Shown one piece after another: positions 15,209 to 23,986 of a stretch of 47,493 nt of DNA (position 1 is its first letter; every line of letters starts with the position of its first letter). The notes beneath the pieces were generated by a model. It made no database searches. It saw only the letters and a list, made by a program, of their open reading frames with translations, and had not been told where the DNA came from. Both the position numbers and the translations under genes were made by a program. Source of the DNA: Bacillus sp. V3-13 (GTDB lineage Bacteria > Bacillota > Bacilli > Bacillales > Cytobacillaceae). Location of the stretch: positions 1-47,493 of the forward strand of contig NZ_PGUZ01000034.1 of NCBI RefSeq assembly GCF_002860165.1, in the 5' to 3' direction.

Positions 15209-15652
15209 CTATTTGTTTTCATATTCGTCAATTTTTCCGATCCGGTTTGCATGGCGGCCACCCGCAAATTCTGCAGTCAGCCATGTTTTTGCAATCTCTC
15301 TGGCCAGACCTGGTCCGATTACCCGTTCCCCCATCGCAAGGATGTTGCTGTCATTATGCTCCCTTGTCATTTTTGCACTGAAAACATCGTGCACAAGGGC
15401 ACAGCGAATGCCTTTCACTTTGTTGGCAGCGATGCTCATGCCAATGCCGGTTCCGCAAATTAAAATACCCCTGTCAAACTCTCCGTTGGCGACTTTTTCA
15501 GCGACAGGGAGTGCGTAATCGGGATAATCGACAGATGTGCCGCATTCGCACCCGAAATCTTCGTATTCGATTCCGAGTTCATCCATTAAGCTCTTTATTT
15601 CTTCGCGAATATTTATTCCGCCATGATCTGACGCAATCGCAATCTTCATCAT
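15209..15652 (-). CDS. rpiB: Ribose-5-phosphate isomerase B
   Basis: RpiB interconverts ribose 5-phosphate and ribulose 5-phosphate in the pentose phosphate pathway. The 147-residue protein has the RpiB/LacAB fold signature IAIASDHGGINIREEI. It has the Cys-containing active-site loop ILICGTGIGMSIAANKV and the phosphate-binding segment RCALVHDVFSAKMTREHNDSN (named by family; not modelled). The start has GGGGGG before ATGATG, and either ATG could serve. The B. subtilis counterpart is ywlF. Confidence 0.94.
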   Translation of the reverse strand: MMKIAIASDHGGINIREEIKSLMDELGIEYEDFGCECGTSVDYPDYALPVAEKVANGEFDRGILICGTGIGMSIAANKVKGIRCALVHDVFSAKMTREHNDSNILAMGERVIGPGLAREIAKTWLTAEFAGGRHANRIGKIDEYENK

Positions 15653-15749
15653 AAAATCCCCCCATCTGAAAGCAGTTGTTTCCTTTATTTTGACACAAGG
15701 ATAAAAAATAATAAAGAAAACCCCTCTTTTGTTGCCATATTTTTAGCGG

Positions 15750-15794
15750 AAAATGAACAGAAGGCTCCCTGTTAACAAATGAGCAGGGAGCCTT
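15750..15794 (-). terminator. Terminator after the chemotaxis receptor gene
   Basis: AAGGCTCCCTG (15761-15771) pairs perfectly over 11 bp with 15784-15794, 10 bp past the receptor's stop. The minus-strand tail is CTGTTCATTTTCC, moderately T-rich. Confidence 0.65.
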
Positions 15795-15803
15795 GCAGCA
15801 AAA

Positions 15804-17099
15804 TTATAATTTAAAGCGGGTAATCGTGCTTTTCAGTTTTTCGGCTTGATCTTTAAGCTCTACCGCCAGGCTTTCGACATTGGCGATGACCGTTGCCTGC
15901 TGCTGGGTTGATATGGCTACTTCCTGGGCAGCCGCGGAAGTTTCCTCGGCAATAGCTGCCACTTCCTGGGACTGGGTCGAAGTGTGCTGAATACTTTCCA
16001 TTTGCTTGTCGACAAGGGTGGTGATCGTTGCAACCGCTTCCGCCATTTCGTTGACGGTGCCGGTCATTTCTTCGATCACTTCATTCGTTTTTGTTCCTTT
16101 TTTCGCTTCTTCGTTTGCCGTTTTGACCTGGCCGGAAATTTGTTCAACAACATTTTGCACTTCTTCTTGAATGTCTTTAATCAATTCAGAAATCCCTTGA
16201 ACTGCCTTGCCGCTTTCATCTGCAAGCTTTCTGACTTCTTCGGCAACGACAGCAAAGCCTTTGCCGTGCTCACCGGCACGGGCTGCTTCAATAGACGCGT
16301 TTAAAGCAAGCAAGTTGGTTTGGGCCGCAATATCCCCGACAAGCTGGATGATCTGTTCCACCTTTGCTGCATTTTCCTCAAGACGTTTAACGGTTTGTAA
16401 AGAATGCTGATTCTCTTTAGAAAGCTTTTCGATTCCTGTTATTAAGGAATGAATCACTTCTTTGGACTCGCGCAAATCATTGACCATTTCCTGCGAAACG
16501 AGTCCGGATGCTTTTGCTTTTTCCTGTACTTCTTCAGCAATTTTGATCACATCTTCTACAGACTCAGCTGTAGACTGGATCGAAACAGCTGAGTTATCAG
16601 CACCTGCCGAGATTTCGCGGATTGTCCGGGAAACCGCTTCGGCTTGTAATGCCGCTGCTGACGACTCCTTGGAAATAGCCAGCACCTTCGCATTTGTGTC
16701 CCGGAAATTTCCTTCGATGTTTTGCACCATATCCCTTAAGCTGAACAGCATGTGGTTAAAGGCAATTCCAAGTGAGCGGATCTCATCATCGGAATTGGAG
16801 ACTTCAGCATCTTCCTTAATATCCCCATGGGCCGCTTTCAGCGCGATTTTTTCAAGCTTTTGCAACGGTTTAATAATAAAGCCGGCCGCGATAAATGCAA
16901 GAATTCCTGACCAAATAATTCCTAAAGATAAAGTGATAAAACTAAAGCTCGTCTCGCTGATGGCGATCATCTCGTTAATATAGGGGTATAAAAAATAAAT
17001 AAATACCGCACTGGTCGTATATGTTATAAACGCCAGTGCTGTTGTAAACAGGACAAGCTTTTTCCTTAATCCAAATTTATAGCGTTTTTTCTCCTCCAC
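15804..17099 (-). CDS. Methyl-accepting chemotaxis protein without an extracellular sensor domain
   Basis: The 431-residue receptor has transmembrane helices at about 13-37 and 50-77. Only about a dozen residues lie between them, so there is no periplasmic-side ligand domain. A HAMP-like linker (about 75-128) is followed by the long signalling coiled coil. The kinase-coupling tip is [20 protein letters not shown] (259-278) and then [16 protein letters not shown]. It presumably feeds CheA/CheW from membrane or cytosolic cues. It sits between ywlE and rpiB, where B. subtilis has no receptor, so it looks like an insertion in the conserved order. Confidence 0.92.
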   Translation of the reverse strand: MEEKKRYKFGLRKKLVLFTTALAFITYTTSAVFIYFLYPYINEMIAISETSFSFITLSLGIIWSGILAFIAAGFIIKPLQKLEKIALKAAHGDIKEDAEVSNSDDEIRSLGIAFNHMLFSLRDMVQNIEGNFRDTNAKVLAISKESSAAALQAEAVSRTIREISAGADNSAVSIQSTAESVEDVIKIAEEVQEKAKASGLVSQEMVNDLRESKEVIHSLITGIEKLSKENQHSLQTVKRLEENAAKVEQIIQLVGDIAAQTNLLALNASIEAARAGEHGKGFAVVAEEVRKLADESGKAVQGISELIKDIQEEVQNVVEQISGQVKTANEEAKKGTKTNEVIEEMTGTVNEMAEAVATITTLVDKQMESIQHTSTQSQEVAAIAEETSAAAQEVAISTQQQATVIANVESLAVELKDQAEKLKSTITRFKL

Positions 17100-17120
17100 C
17101 GGTTTCTCCTCCGAACTTTG

Positions 17121-17564
17121 TTAAATGTTTTTTAGCCGCGTAATGATTTTGTCAATTGCTTCATGAATTTCTTGATAGGTTTGCCGGTAAAGATGAACCG
17201 GCCCTCCATATGGATCAGCAATATCGCCGCCGGCATCATTTCCTGCAAACTCATGTAATGTAAACGTTTTATTTGCTGCGTATGGAAACTGGCTGATAAC
17301 AGACTCTTTGTGCGCTCCGGTCATCGTTAAAATATATGTAGCCCAATCCACTTCCGCTTTGGTTAAAAGCGTCGAGTGATGCTCGTGGAAAATATCATTT
17401 TCTTCGAGAACCTTCTTCGCATTGGGTGATGCCGCACTGCCCACGCCTGCAAACACACCCGCCGATCGTACCTCAATTCCGGGAATGGATTTGCTTTTTA
17501 AAATAGCTTCAGCCATCGGGCTCCGGCACGTATTTCCCGTACAAACAAATAAAATGCGTGTCAT
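17121..17564 (-). CDS. ywlE: Protein arginine phosphatase YwlE
   Basis: YwlE is a low-molecular-weight phosphatase fold that removes phosphate from phosphoarginine and opposes McsB. The start at 17564 gives 147 residues (B. subtilis 150). The P-loop is CTGNTCRS, with Cys8 and Arg14. Thr12 corresponds to the Thr that selects phosphoarginine in B. subtilis YwlE, and the catalytic acid is Asp117 in IADPYGG. AAAGGAGG lies about 10 nt before the ATG. A longer frame to 17600 adds twelve residues without family support. Confidence 0.94.
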   Translation of the reverse strand: MTRILFVCTGNTCRSPMAEAILKSKSIPGIEVRSAGVFAGVGSAASPNAKKVLEENDIFHEHHSTLLTKAEVDWATYILTMTGAHKESVISQFPYAANKTFTLHEFAGNDAGGDIADPYGGPVHLYRQTYQEIHEAIDKIITRLKNI

Positions 17565-17627
17565 CGATGAATTGCCTCCTTTATTTACATTATAAGCCAT
17601 AATTACCTATTACAATAGACTTGCTTT

Positions 17628-17660
17628 AAAAAAAGAGAAAAGACACCCTTAAAAGGTGCC
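17628..17660 (-). terminator. mntP terminator
   Basis: GGCACC pairs with GGTGTC (one G-U pair) on the minus strand, followed by TTTTCTCTTTTTTT. It lies 20 bp past the mntP stop and before ywlE, so ywlE may need its own promoter or readthrough. Confidence 0.7.
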
Positions 17661-17680
17661 AGCGGGTCGATTATGTATGC

Positions 17681-18232
17681 TTAAAAGGAGAAGAGAAGCT
17701 TCATGCCAAATGCGAGAAGGATGCTCCCACCAAGCGCTTCACTGTATGCCCCCAGCAAACCCTGGGCCTTCCTGCCGAGGTATAAGCCGAGCCATGCCAG
17801 CACGGTGGCAGCTGCACCAAAAAAGATTAGCACTAATGCTGTTTTGGCTCCGTAAATGCCAAGCGTTAACCCGACTGAAAAACTATCAAGACTGACGCTT
17901 AAAGCAAAAAGGAGCAGCCCGAGGCCCGCAGGGGTGATCATGCTCTCTCTTTCATCCTTGAAGACCGCCAAAATCATCTGTACGCCGAGAATAACAAGGA
18001 GAAATCCGCCGATATAACCGGCGATTGCACCAAATTTTTCTGATAAAAATCTGCCTGCAATGATTCCAACGAGAGGCATCCACACATGGAATATACCGAT
18101 TGTGATTCCTATTTTAAAGATCTGCCTGAGACGAAGCTTGAACATGCCCATTCCAAGGCCGACCGAAAATGCGTCCATTCCTAACGCAAATGCCATGACG
18201 ATTAGTGTAAAAACCTCTCCAGTTACTGCCAA
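17681..18232 (-). CDS. mntP: Manganese efflux pump MntP
   Basis: MntP exports Mn2+ through the membrane. A TTG at 18232 with AAGGGGGCG 7 nt upstream gives 183 residues, the same length as B. subtilis MntP. The frame can be extended to 18316, but the added residues are not family-like. Six hydrophobic segments form two related halves, each with an acidic signature: [14 protein letters not shown] near the N-terminus and [16 protein letters not shown] in the middle. It lies 120 bp downstream of ywlC. No yybP-ykoY riboswitch was recognised upstream. Confidence 0.92.
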   Translation of the reverse strand: MAVTGEVFTLIVMAFALGMDAFSVGLGMGMFKLRLRQIFKIGITIGIFHVWMPLVGIIAGRFLSEKFGAIAGYIGGFLLVILGVQMILAVFKDERESMITPAGLGLLLFALSVSLDSFSVGLTLGIYGAKTALVLIFFGAAATVLAWLGLYLGRKAQGLLGAYSEALGGSILLAFGMKLLFSF

Positions 18233-18319
18233 CTTTGTTCGCCCCCTTGGACTTGCTATTTCAGCATATGCACGTCCAAAGGGATTTAGAAGCTGGTTGT
18301 AAGACCCACATGTCAATGA

Positions 18320-18345
18320 AACAGCGCACTCTTTTCAGAATGCGC
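18320..18345 (-). terminator. Possible ywlC terminator
   Basis: GCGCATTC pairs with GAGTGCGC (one G-U pair) on the minus strand, 6 bp beyond the ywlC stop, but the tail TGTTTCATTG has few T residues. It may be weak. Confidence 0.5.
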
Positions 18346-18351
18346 CCCAAG

Positions 18352-19398
18352 TTATTTCTCCTTAATCAGCCGATTCCCAGCCGCCTTCATCAGCCGGTTC
18401 ATGACAGCTTCGCCAACGCCTTGCCGCGGAAAAACTTCTGTAAAAATCACATCAACATCCCTGGAATTGAACTCCCTCAGCGTTTCATACAATGCGCTCG
18501 CAATCGTTTCAGGCTTATCCCGGCTCCCGCAGGCAAGAACGGCATCAGCTTGAAAAAAAGCGATATTTTCTTCAGTGGTTAACACGCCTGCCTTCAATCC
18601 CAGTTTCCTTTTCTCATCAACGAGCTCTTGCAAAAAGTGGCGGCTTCCTTCTACTAGATATAGAGGAGCATCCGGCGCATAATGCTGATACTTCATGCCC
18701 GGTGATTTCGGTGCCATTTGTTGATCTGCCAGGGCCGGATCCAAATGGACTTTGCCAATTACAGCTTCGATCTGCTCAACTGTTGCGCCGCCCGGCCTTA
18801 AAATAACCGGGACCGGCCCGGTGCAATCAATCACAGTCGATTCGACACCGACCCCGGTCGCCCCGCCGTCAATGATGCCGCTTATTCTTCCGTTCAAATC
18901 ATCATGGACATGCTTCGCCGACGTCGGGCTCGGTTTGCCGGACTGGTTTGCGCTCGGTGCTGCAATCGGCAGCCCTGCCTTATTTATAAGGGCAAGAGCT
19001 ACCGGGTGATCCGGCATTCTTACCGCAACTGTTGGCAGGCCGGCTGTTGCTTTAGCGGATAACTGTCCCTCTTTTTTATTGAAAACAATCGTCAAAGGCC
19101 CCGGCCAAAAATGATCCATTAACATCCCGGCTTTTTCAGGAACTCCGTCAACAAAACTGTCGAGTTGCTCCTTTTTTGCAATGTGGATAATTAACGGATT
19201 ATCAGCCGGCCTTCCTTTTGCTTCGAAAATCTTTGCCACAGCTGCATCACTTTCAGCATTTCCGCCCAACCCATATACTGTTTCAGTAGGAAAGGCGACT
19301 ACTTTATTTTCTTTTAACAAAACGGCCGCTTCAGAAATCTGTGGATAATCCTCTAAATTATTCACAAACTTATCCACTGACCAAATTTTTGTATCCAT
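18352..19398 (-). CDS. ywlC: L-threonylcarbamoyladenylate synthase (Sua5 type)
   Basis: This enzyme makes threonylcarbamoyl-AMP for the t6A37 modification of ANN-decoding tRNAs. The 348-residue protein has the YrdC domain (about 20-205, with KVVAFPTETVYGLGGNA, KGRPADNPL and PIAAPSANQSGKPSPT) followed by the Sua5 C-terminal domain, joined by SPGMKYQHYAPDAPL. I start at 19398 (MDTKIW), 6 nt after AAAGGTGG. Several DnaA boxes lie inside its first 20 codons and upstream; B. subtilis ywlC is also reported as DnaA-bound (recalled, not checked). Confidence 0.95.
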   Translation of the reverse strand: MDTKIWSVDKFVNNLEDYPQISEAAVLLKENKVVAFPTETVYGLGGNAESDAAVAKIFEAKGRPADNPLIIHIAKKEQLDSFVDGVPEKAGMLMDHFWPGPLTIVFNKKEGQLSAKATAGLPTVAVRMPDHPVALALINKAGLPIAAPSANQSGKPSPTSAKHVHDDLNGRISGIIDGGATGVGVESTVIDCTGPVPVILRPGGATVEQIEAVIGKVHLDPALADQQMAPKSPGMKYQHYAPDAPLYLVEGSRHFLQELVDEKRKLGLKAGVLTTEENIAFFQADAVLACGSRDKPETIASALYETLREFNSRDVDVIFTEVFPRQGVGEAVMNRLMKAAGNRLIKEK

Positions 19399-19616
19399 GT
19401 TCATCCACCTTTTATTTCAGCTCAAAATACTCTCAATTTATCGGCATTCTCGGTTCAGAATCTAGTAATTGCTACCTTTGAAAGTATAAAAGAAGATGGA
19501 GGGGAACACAAGTTTTATCCACAAAATGTGTATAAACATCGTGATTTTGTGGATAAAAATGTGGATATGTCCACATTGATTAAATGGATAACGCTAAAAA
19601 TCGCGAATTATCCACA
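19340..19616. promoter_or_regulatory. DnaA-box cluster around the ywlC start
   Basis: Four exact TTATCCACA boxes lie at 19340-19348 (minus), 19515-19523 (plus), 19548-19556 (minus) and 19608-19616 (plus). TTATTCACA at 19358-19366 also fits the broader TTATNCACA consensus. One-mismatch boxes lie at 19370-19378 (plus) and 19560-19568 (minus). The cluster spans the start of ywlC, the intergenic region and the end of ywlB. No dnaA or dnaN is nearby, so this is not oriC. It is likely a regulatory or titration site. Confidence 0.85.
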
Positions 19617-20023
19617 TTTAGAATGTATTTTACGTGTTTGAGCTGATGGATAGACGTTGGCAAGTCATTTCTCTCAATTGCGGTGAAACCAAGCATGTTA
19701 AAAAACAGCAAACTGTCCTGTTTATTGGTGGCCAAGTATAACTCTTTCAACTGCTTGTCCCTGGCCAAGATGAGCATTTGTTCAAACAGCATCAATATTT
19801 CCTTGTCTGTCATTCCTTCGCTGATCACAAGGGAGCGCAGCAGCCCCGCTTCACCGGCAGGCTCAATGCCGACCATCGCTTTTAAATTGCCTTGCATGTC
19901 TTCAACGAGCAAAAAATAATCAACTGCAGCCGCCACGCCCTCTGTGCCAAGTTTGGCAGCTTCGAGAAATGTTAATAGTCTGGCCAGATCCTGTTCATTT
20001 GCACCACGTACGATTGTGTCCAT
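19580..20023 (-). CDS. ywlB: GNAT-like acetyltransferase YwlB
   Basis: The 147-residue protein has the layout of a small GNAT enzyme. N-terminal VRGANEQDLARLLTFLEAA is followed by a beta strand (VDYFLLVEDMQGNLKAMVGI) and LLRSLVISEGMTDKEI in the position of the acetyl-CoA loop. KELYLATNKQDSLLFFNMLGF comes near the C-terminal end. The R/Q-x-x-G-x-G/A pyrophosphate loop is degenerate, so activity is uncertain. Position between spoIIR and ywlC matches B. subtilis ywlB. Its last codons overlap a perfect DnaA box. Confidence 0.8.
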   Translation of the reverse strand: MDTIVRGANEQDLARLLTFLEAAKLGTEGVAAAVDYFLLVEDMQGNLKAMVGIEPAGEAGLLRSLVISEGMTDKEILMLFEQMLILARDKQLKELYLATNKQDSLLFFNMLGFTAIERNDLPTSIHQLKHVKYILNVDNSRFLALSI

Positions 20024-20071
20024 TACTCCACCTCATTTTTCCTATTCTATTTTTATGAATATGAGTGAATA

Positions 20072-20104
20072 TAAAAAAGTAGACCCCGCAAACGCGAAGT
20101 CTAC
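20072..20104 (-). terminator. spoIIR terminator
   Basis: GTAGAC (20079-20084) pairs with GTCTAC (20099-20104), with extra GC pairing within, and the minus strand continues TTTTTTATATTC. It is about 100 bp past the spoIIR stop. Confidence 0.75.
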
Positions 20105-20201
20105 TAATTTTAAATCAGGGTTTTTGGCTTTGCCGCCATGCGTTCTATTTTCTGATAAAATTTTTTATCAGCATTTACACTGGTTGTTTTATGGCCCGTT
20201 T

Positions 20202-20894
20202 TTATTCAAAAAGCTTGTCCCAAAGCTCCTTTACAAAGAACTTAACCTCTACGGGCTCTTCATCTTTTGCTGTGTAGATGGGCGCGGCCTGGCCGTCTTT
20301 TACATTCTCCACTGTTTCCTTTACCGGTTGCCCTGTTTTTTCGCCGTCCTCTTCCTTTACCTTCTCTTCTTCTTCACTTACGGCAACACCGTTTGAAAAA
20401 TCAAGGAAACATAGGGGCGGAAATAGTACGCACCACCAGTTCGCTCCTTTTCCTTCGCCCAGTGAAATGAGAATCGCTTCATACTCTCCGGCCGGGTAAA
20501 GAAATTGTCCGTATAGTTTGGTCGGAAATTTGACCCGGTCAAATTCAGCCTTGACCGGTTGTGACGATTTCTCACGCGCGACAACTTGTTCGGCGATTTT
20601 TTGAATATCCGGAAGCCTGGAGCGAATCAAGCTTCTTGCCTCCTCAATTGAAGTGAGATCGGCGACCCATTCAGAAATCTCTTCATTTACAGCATCACGG
20701 ACAAGCCTTTTTATTGCCTGGTCCTGCTCTGAATCTGAGTTGGCAAGAATTCGCAGCCGGATCGCTTCATTTGGAATCACGATGGCCTCACTTGCTATCG
20801 CTTCATTTTTCGGTATATATAAGCTCAGGAGCGTACCTATTGATAAAATCATAATATAAGCCCACGCCAATGTTTTTGTTCTCATCTCCAACAC
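20202..20894 (-). CDS. spoIIR: Stage II sporulation protein R
   Basis: SpoIIR is made in the forespore and secreted into the intermembrane space, where it triggers SpoIIGA to cleave pro-sigma-E. The 230-residue protein has an N-terminal signal/anchor (about 8-27, LAWAYIMILSIGTLLSLYIP). The family core follows: EAIRLRILANSDSEQDQAIK, VRDAVNEEI and GEYEAILISLGEGKGANWWC. A variable acidic region (about 170-205) precedes FFVKELWDKLFE. The start is uncertain: GTG at 20894, TTG at 20891 or ATG at 20885. It lies between ywlB and prmC as in relatives. Confidence 0.95.
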   Translation of the reverse strand: MLEMRTKTLAWAYIMILSIGTLLSLYIPKNEAIASEAIVIPNEAIRLRILANSDSEQDQAIKRLVRDAVNEEISEWVADLTSIEEARSLIRSRLPDIQKIAEQVVAREKSSQPVKAEFDRVKFPTKLYGQFLYPAGEYEAILISLGEGKGANWWCVLFPPLCFLDFSNGVAVSEEEEKVKEEDGEKTGQPVKETVENVKDGQAAPIYTAKDEEPVEVKFFVKELWDKLFE

Positions 20895-20912
20895 CGTCCC
20901 TTCACTACCCCC

Positions 20913-20941
20913 ATTGTGGACAAAATGTTAGAATCTTAAAC
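20913..20941 (-). promoter_or_regulatory. Candidate sigma-F promoter of spoIIR
   Basis: GTTTA (20937-20941) and GTCCACAAT (20913-20921) lie 15 bp apart on the minus strand, close to the sigma-F pattern GWATA and GGnnAnAnT. The site is just upstream of spoIIR, which is sigma-F dependent in B. subtilis. Confidence 0.35.
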
Positions 20942-21046
20942 TATTAAAAAAGAAATTGTGAAATCGTTTATTCGCAAGAAATGCTGCGTGACGAAAATCG
21001 AGGATTTATAAGTGGAAGAATGCCGTTTTTCTATCCGCGAAAGATG

Positions 21047-21078
21047 CAAAAAGACCCCCAGCGAAAGGCTAAGGGTCT
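21047..21078 (-). terminator. prmC terminator
   Basis: AGACCC pairs with GGGTCT (21052-21057 with 21073-21078), followed by TTTTTGC on the minus strand. The prmC stop codon lies within the upstream arm. It separates prmC from spoIIR. Confidence 0.72.
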
Positions 21079-21934
21079 AACTGATATAAGCAAAAACGAT
21101 CCGGTCTTTGCCATTAATATCATAAACAACGTCAACATCCGCATCAGAAAAGGTTTGTTTTAACAAAGCCGAAACATCTTCGCTCTGGCCGGCACCGATT
21201 TCAAAGCCGATCAGCGCTTTGTCTTTTACAACCAGGGGCAATTCTGTCATAAATCTTCGATAAATATCCAATCCGTCATCACCTGCAAACAGGGCAAGAT
21301 GAGGCTCGTGATCTTTGACGACTTCCGACATTCCATCCATATCGCGAAAAGGTATATAAGGGGGGTTAGAAAGAATGACATCAAATTTCTGCCCTGCTTC
21401 GATAAATGGTTTCAGCAAGTCTCCATGGATGAACCGAAGATCCGCTCCAAGATTTCTTGCATTGGTTTTCGCCACATTGAGGGCCTCGGCTGATATATCG
21501 GAAGCTGTCACCTTTAGTGCAGGCAGCTCCAGTTTGATTGTGATCGCGATCGCTCCTGTTCCGGTCCCGGCATCGACAACCTCTAAACGATCTTCTTGGT
21601 TAAAAAGACTTCTAATTCTCTTTATCGCTTCAAAAACAAGCTCTTCTGTTTCCGGACGCGGAATAAGAACATGCTCATTTACTTGAAAAGTGCGCCCGTA
21701 AAAATCTTCGCTTCCAATAATATATTGCACGGGCATTCCCTTGACATGAAGGGCTACTGCTTCTTGAAAGGACCGCATCGTTTCATCGGGCAGCGCGGAA
21801 TGGAGGCTGGCAAGCAGCCCGGCCCTGTCCATGCCTGTATAATGGCGGAGCAGCAATTCTGCCGCGTGCTGCTCGCGGCCATTTTTCGTTAAAAAAGAAG
21901 AAGCCCAGTTCAGGGCTTCGTATATTTTTGCCAT
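21077..21934 (-). CDS. prmC: Peptide chain release factor N5-glutamine methyltransferase
   Basis: PrmC methylates the glutamine of the GGQ motif of release factors, here PrfA encoded immediately upstream. I start at 21934 (MAKIYEALNWAS), 8 nt after AGGAGAG and one base past the prfA stop, giving 285 residues. The SAM-binding motif DAGTGTGAIA is at 121-130, and the catalytic NPPY at 190-193 binds the target glutamine. The N-terminal helical domain (1-75) is present. Translational coupling with prfA is likely. Confidence 0.96.
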   Translation of the reverse strand: MAKIYEALNWASSFLTKNGREQHAAELLLRHYTGMDRAGLLASLHSALPDETMRSFQEAVALHVKGMPVQYIIGSEDFYGRTFQVNEHVLIPRPETEELVFEAIKRIRSLFNQEDRLEVVDAGTGTGAIAITIKLELPALKVTASDISAEALNVAKTNARNLGADLRFIHGDLLKPFIEAGQKFDVILSNPPYIPFRDMDGMSEVVKDHEPHLALFAGDDGLDIYRRFMTELPLVVKDKALIGFEIGAGQSEDVSALLKQTFSDADVDVVYDINGKDRIVFAYIS

Positions 21935-21935
21935 C

Positions 21936-23009
21936 TTACAGCTCTCCTGCACTTTCAAGCTTTTTGGATTGGTCTTCTAAAATTAATGCATCAATAATTT
22001 CGTCAAGCTTGCCCTCAAGCACCTGGTCAAGCTTTTGAATCGTTAAGCCGATGCGGTGGTCGGTTACCCGGTTTTGCGGGAAATTGTAAGTCCGGATCCG
22101 CTCTGAACGGTCACCGGTTCCGACAGCCGATTTACGCACCTGATCATATTCTGCCTGGGCTTCCTGCTGAAATTTATCGTAGACACGGGCACGTAAAACT
22201 TTCATCGCCTTTTCCTTGTTTTTATGCTGCGATTTCTCATCCTGGCAGGAAACAACAATGCCTGTTGGAATATGGGTTAAACGGACGGCTGACATCGTCG
22301 TATTTACGCTCTGTCCGCCCGCGCCGCTTGATGCGAAAGTATCAAAACGGATGTCTTTATCATGGAGTTCAATTTCAACTTCTTCCGCTTCCGGCAAACA
22401 GGCAACAGTGGCGGTTGACGTATGAATCCGGCCGCCGGATTCCGTTTCGGGAACACGCTGGACCCGGTGCGCCCCGTTTTCAAATTTTAATTTCGAGTAG
22501 GCACCTTTTCCGTTGATTATAAAAATAATTTCTTTGAAACCACCAAGACCGGTCGGGTTTGCATCAATGACTTCCGTTTTCCAGCCCTGAACTTCGGCAT
22601 AACGGCTGTACATCCGGTAAAGGTTCCCGGCAAATAACGCTGCTTCGTCTCCGCCTGCCGCACCGCGAATCTCGAAGATCACGTTTTTGTCGTCATTCGG
22701 GTCCTTTGGAACGAGCAACAGTTTCAAGCGGGCTTCAAGAGTCTCCATTTGTTGCTCAAGCTCTGATAATTCTTCCTTTACCATTTCGCGCATTTCCGGG
22801 TCGAGCTTCTCATCAAGCATCGCCTTTGCATCATGCAATTGTTCACGAACCTGCTTATACTCGCGATACGTATCGACCGTCTCTTGAATATCGGATTGTT
22901 CTTTTGAATACTCTCGTAATTTATTTGTATCATTAACAATTGAAGGATCACTTAAAAGCTCATTCAGCTTTTCATAGCGGTCCTCAACAGCTTGAAGTCG
23001 ATCAAACAC
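21936..23009 (-). CDS. prfA: Peptide chain release factor 1
   Basis: RF1 reads UAA and UAG in the ribosomal A site and triggers peptide release. The 357-residue protein starts with GTG, 5 nt after GAGGTGAG. The stop-codon recognition tripeptide region is VPETESGG (186-193, P-x-T type). The catalytic GGQ is at 231-233 in [12 protein letters not shown]. The GAAGGDEA motif is at 116-123. prmC follows directly and would modify its GGQ. A strong sigma-A promoter lies about 85 bp upstream. Confidence 0.97.
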   Translation of the reverse strand: MFDRLQAVEDRYEKLNELLSDPSIVNDTNKLREYSKEQSDIQETVDTYREYKQVREQLHDAKAMLDEKLDPEMREMVKEELSELEQQMETLEARLKLLLVPKDPNDDKNVIFEIRGAAGGDEAALFAGNLYRMYSRYAEVQGWKTEVIDANPTGLGGFKEIIFIINGKGAYSKLKFENGAHRVQRVPETESGGRIHTSTATVACLPEAEEVEIELHDKDIRFDTFASSGAGGQSVNTTMSAVRLTHIPTGIVVSCQDEKSQHKNKEKAMKVLRARVYDKFQQEAQAEYDQVRKSAVGTGDRSERIRTYNFPQNRVTDHRIGLTIQKLDQVLEGKLDEIIDALILEDQSKKLESAGEL

Positions 23010-23093
23010 AGCTACTCACCTCAATTTTCATCATGCTCTTTGCAAGAACAGAGCCTGTGATCATAACATGCATAACTAATCTATAACAGTCTA

Positions 23094-23122
23094 ATTATAG
23101 TACAGGGAACAACGGCAGTCAA
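23094..23122 (-). promoter_or_regulatory. Sigma-A promoter of prfA-prmC
   Basis: TTGACT (23117-23122) and a perfect TATAAT (23094-23099) are separated by 17 bp on the minus strand, between the tdk terminator and the prfA start. Confidence 0.85.
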
Positions 23123-23149
23123 AAAAAGCAAGGGGCAATCCAAATTCTT

Positions 23150-23190
23150 CTGAAACGAAAAACCCCGCAGTAACAAAAGCCAGGCGGGGT
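23150..23190 (-). terminator. tdk terminator
   Basis: ACCCCGC pairs with GCGGGGT (23162-23168 with 23184-23190), followed on the minus strand by TTTTCG. It begins 14 bp past the tdk stop. Confidence 0.85.
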
Positions 23191-23203
23191 ACTAATAGAC
23201 GAC

Positions 23204-23824
23204 CTATGATAAAGTTTCTGTTTTGTGCCGGGACGGGCCGCCTTTGGACGATTTCGGAACTTCGTGGTGATGGCGGCAGCGCGGTTCGTATGATTCTGAA
23301 GCTCCGACCAAAATGACCGGATCATCGTACGAGGCCGGATTTCCGTTTATCAACCGCTGTGTACGGCTTGCCGGAGACCCGCAAACAGCGCAAACGGCCT
23401 GGAGCTTTGTTACAAGCTCGGCAATCGCCATAATTGCCGGCATTTGCCCGAACGGTTCCCCGCGGAAATCCTGGTCGAGACCGGCTGCAATGACCCGGTA
23501 GCCGCTGTTGGCAAGCTGCTGGATCACGTCGACAATCTTTTCGTCAAAGAACTGGACTTCATCGATGGCGATGACATCCACTTCGGCGTCAATATGCTGA
23601 AATATTTCGGTTGATTTTGAAATCGGAATGGCGATAAAGGAGTTGCCATTATGTGAAACAACTTCTTCGCTGCTGTACCGGTTATCAATTTTCGGCTTAA
23701 AAACCGCTATTTTTTGTTTGGCAAATTGAGCTCTTCTTACACGGCGGATTAATTCTTCCGACTTCCCGGAGAACATGCTTCCGCAAACGACCTCAACCCA
23801 TCCGCTCTGTCTCATTTCGTACAT
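23204..23824 (-). CDS. tdk: Thymidine kinase
   Basis: Type II thymidine kinase salvages thymidine to dTMP. The start at 23824 ([13 protein letters not shown]) matches the family start and lies 9 nt after AAGGAG, giving 206 residues. The P-loop GSMFSGKS is at 15-22, and the DE pair of the Walker B/catalytic region is Asp88-Glu89 in AIDEVQFF. Structural zinc ligands are expected in CAVCGS and near PRCRHHHEV. The C-terminal tail ([16 protein letters not shown]) is longer than in B. subtilis Tdk (195 residues). Confidence 0.95.
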   Translation of the reverse strand: MYEMRQSGWVEVVCGSMFSGKSEELIRRVRRAQFAKQKIAVFKPKIDNRYSSEEVVSHNGNSFIAIPISKSTEIFQHIDAEVDVIAIDEVQFFDEKIVDVIQQLANSGYRVIAAGLDQDFRGEPFGQMPAIMAIAELVTKLQAVCAVCGSPASRTQRLINGNPASYDDPVILVGASESYEPRCRHHHEVPKSSKGGPSRHKTETLS

Positions 23825-23942
23825 GAATGGCGTCTCCTTCCTTATCCCTGCCAAATGTTACTTTAAAAAGCACCATACTGTTCGCATTTGTTTTTACTAA
23901 AAAAATAATCTTATTTCTTATGTATACCTGATTCTTTACAAT

Positions 23943-23980
23943 AAAAAACAGGCAAGCGCTGAAAATCTCTTGCCTGTTTT
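23943..23980 (-). terminator. rpmE terminator
   Basis: CAGGCAAG (23949-23956) pairs with CTTGCCTG (23969-23976) and is flanked by A and T runs on both sides, so it can work in either orientation. It is 7-11 bp past the rpmE stop. Confidence 0.85.
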
Positions 23981-23986
23981 TGACAT

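Noticed and set aside
19340-19616. Possible replication origin
   Set aside because: DnaA boxes are present, but there is no dnaA or dnaN nearby and no clear DNA-unwinding element with ATP-DnaA trios was identified.
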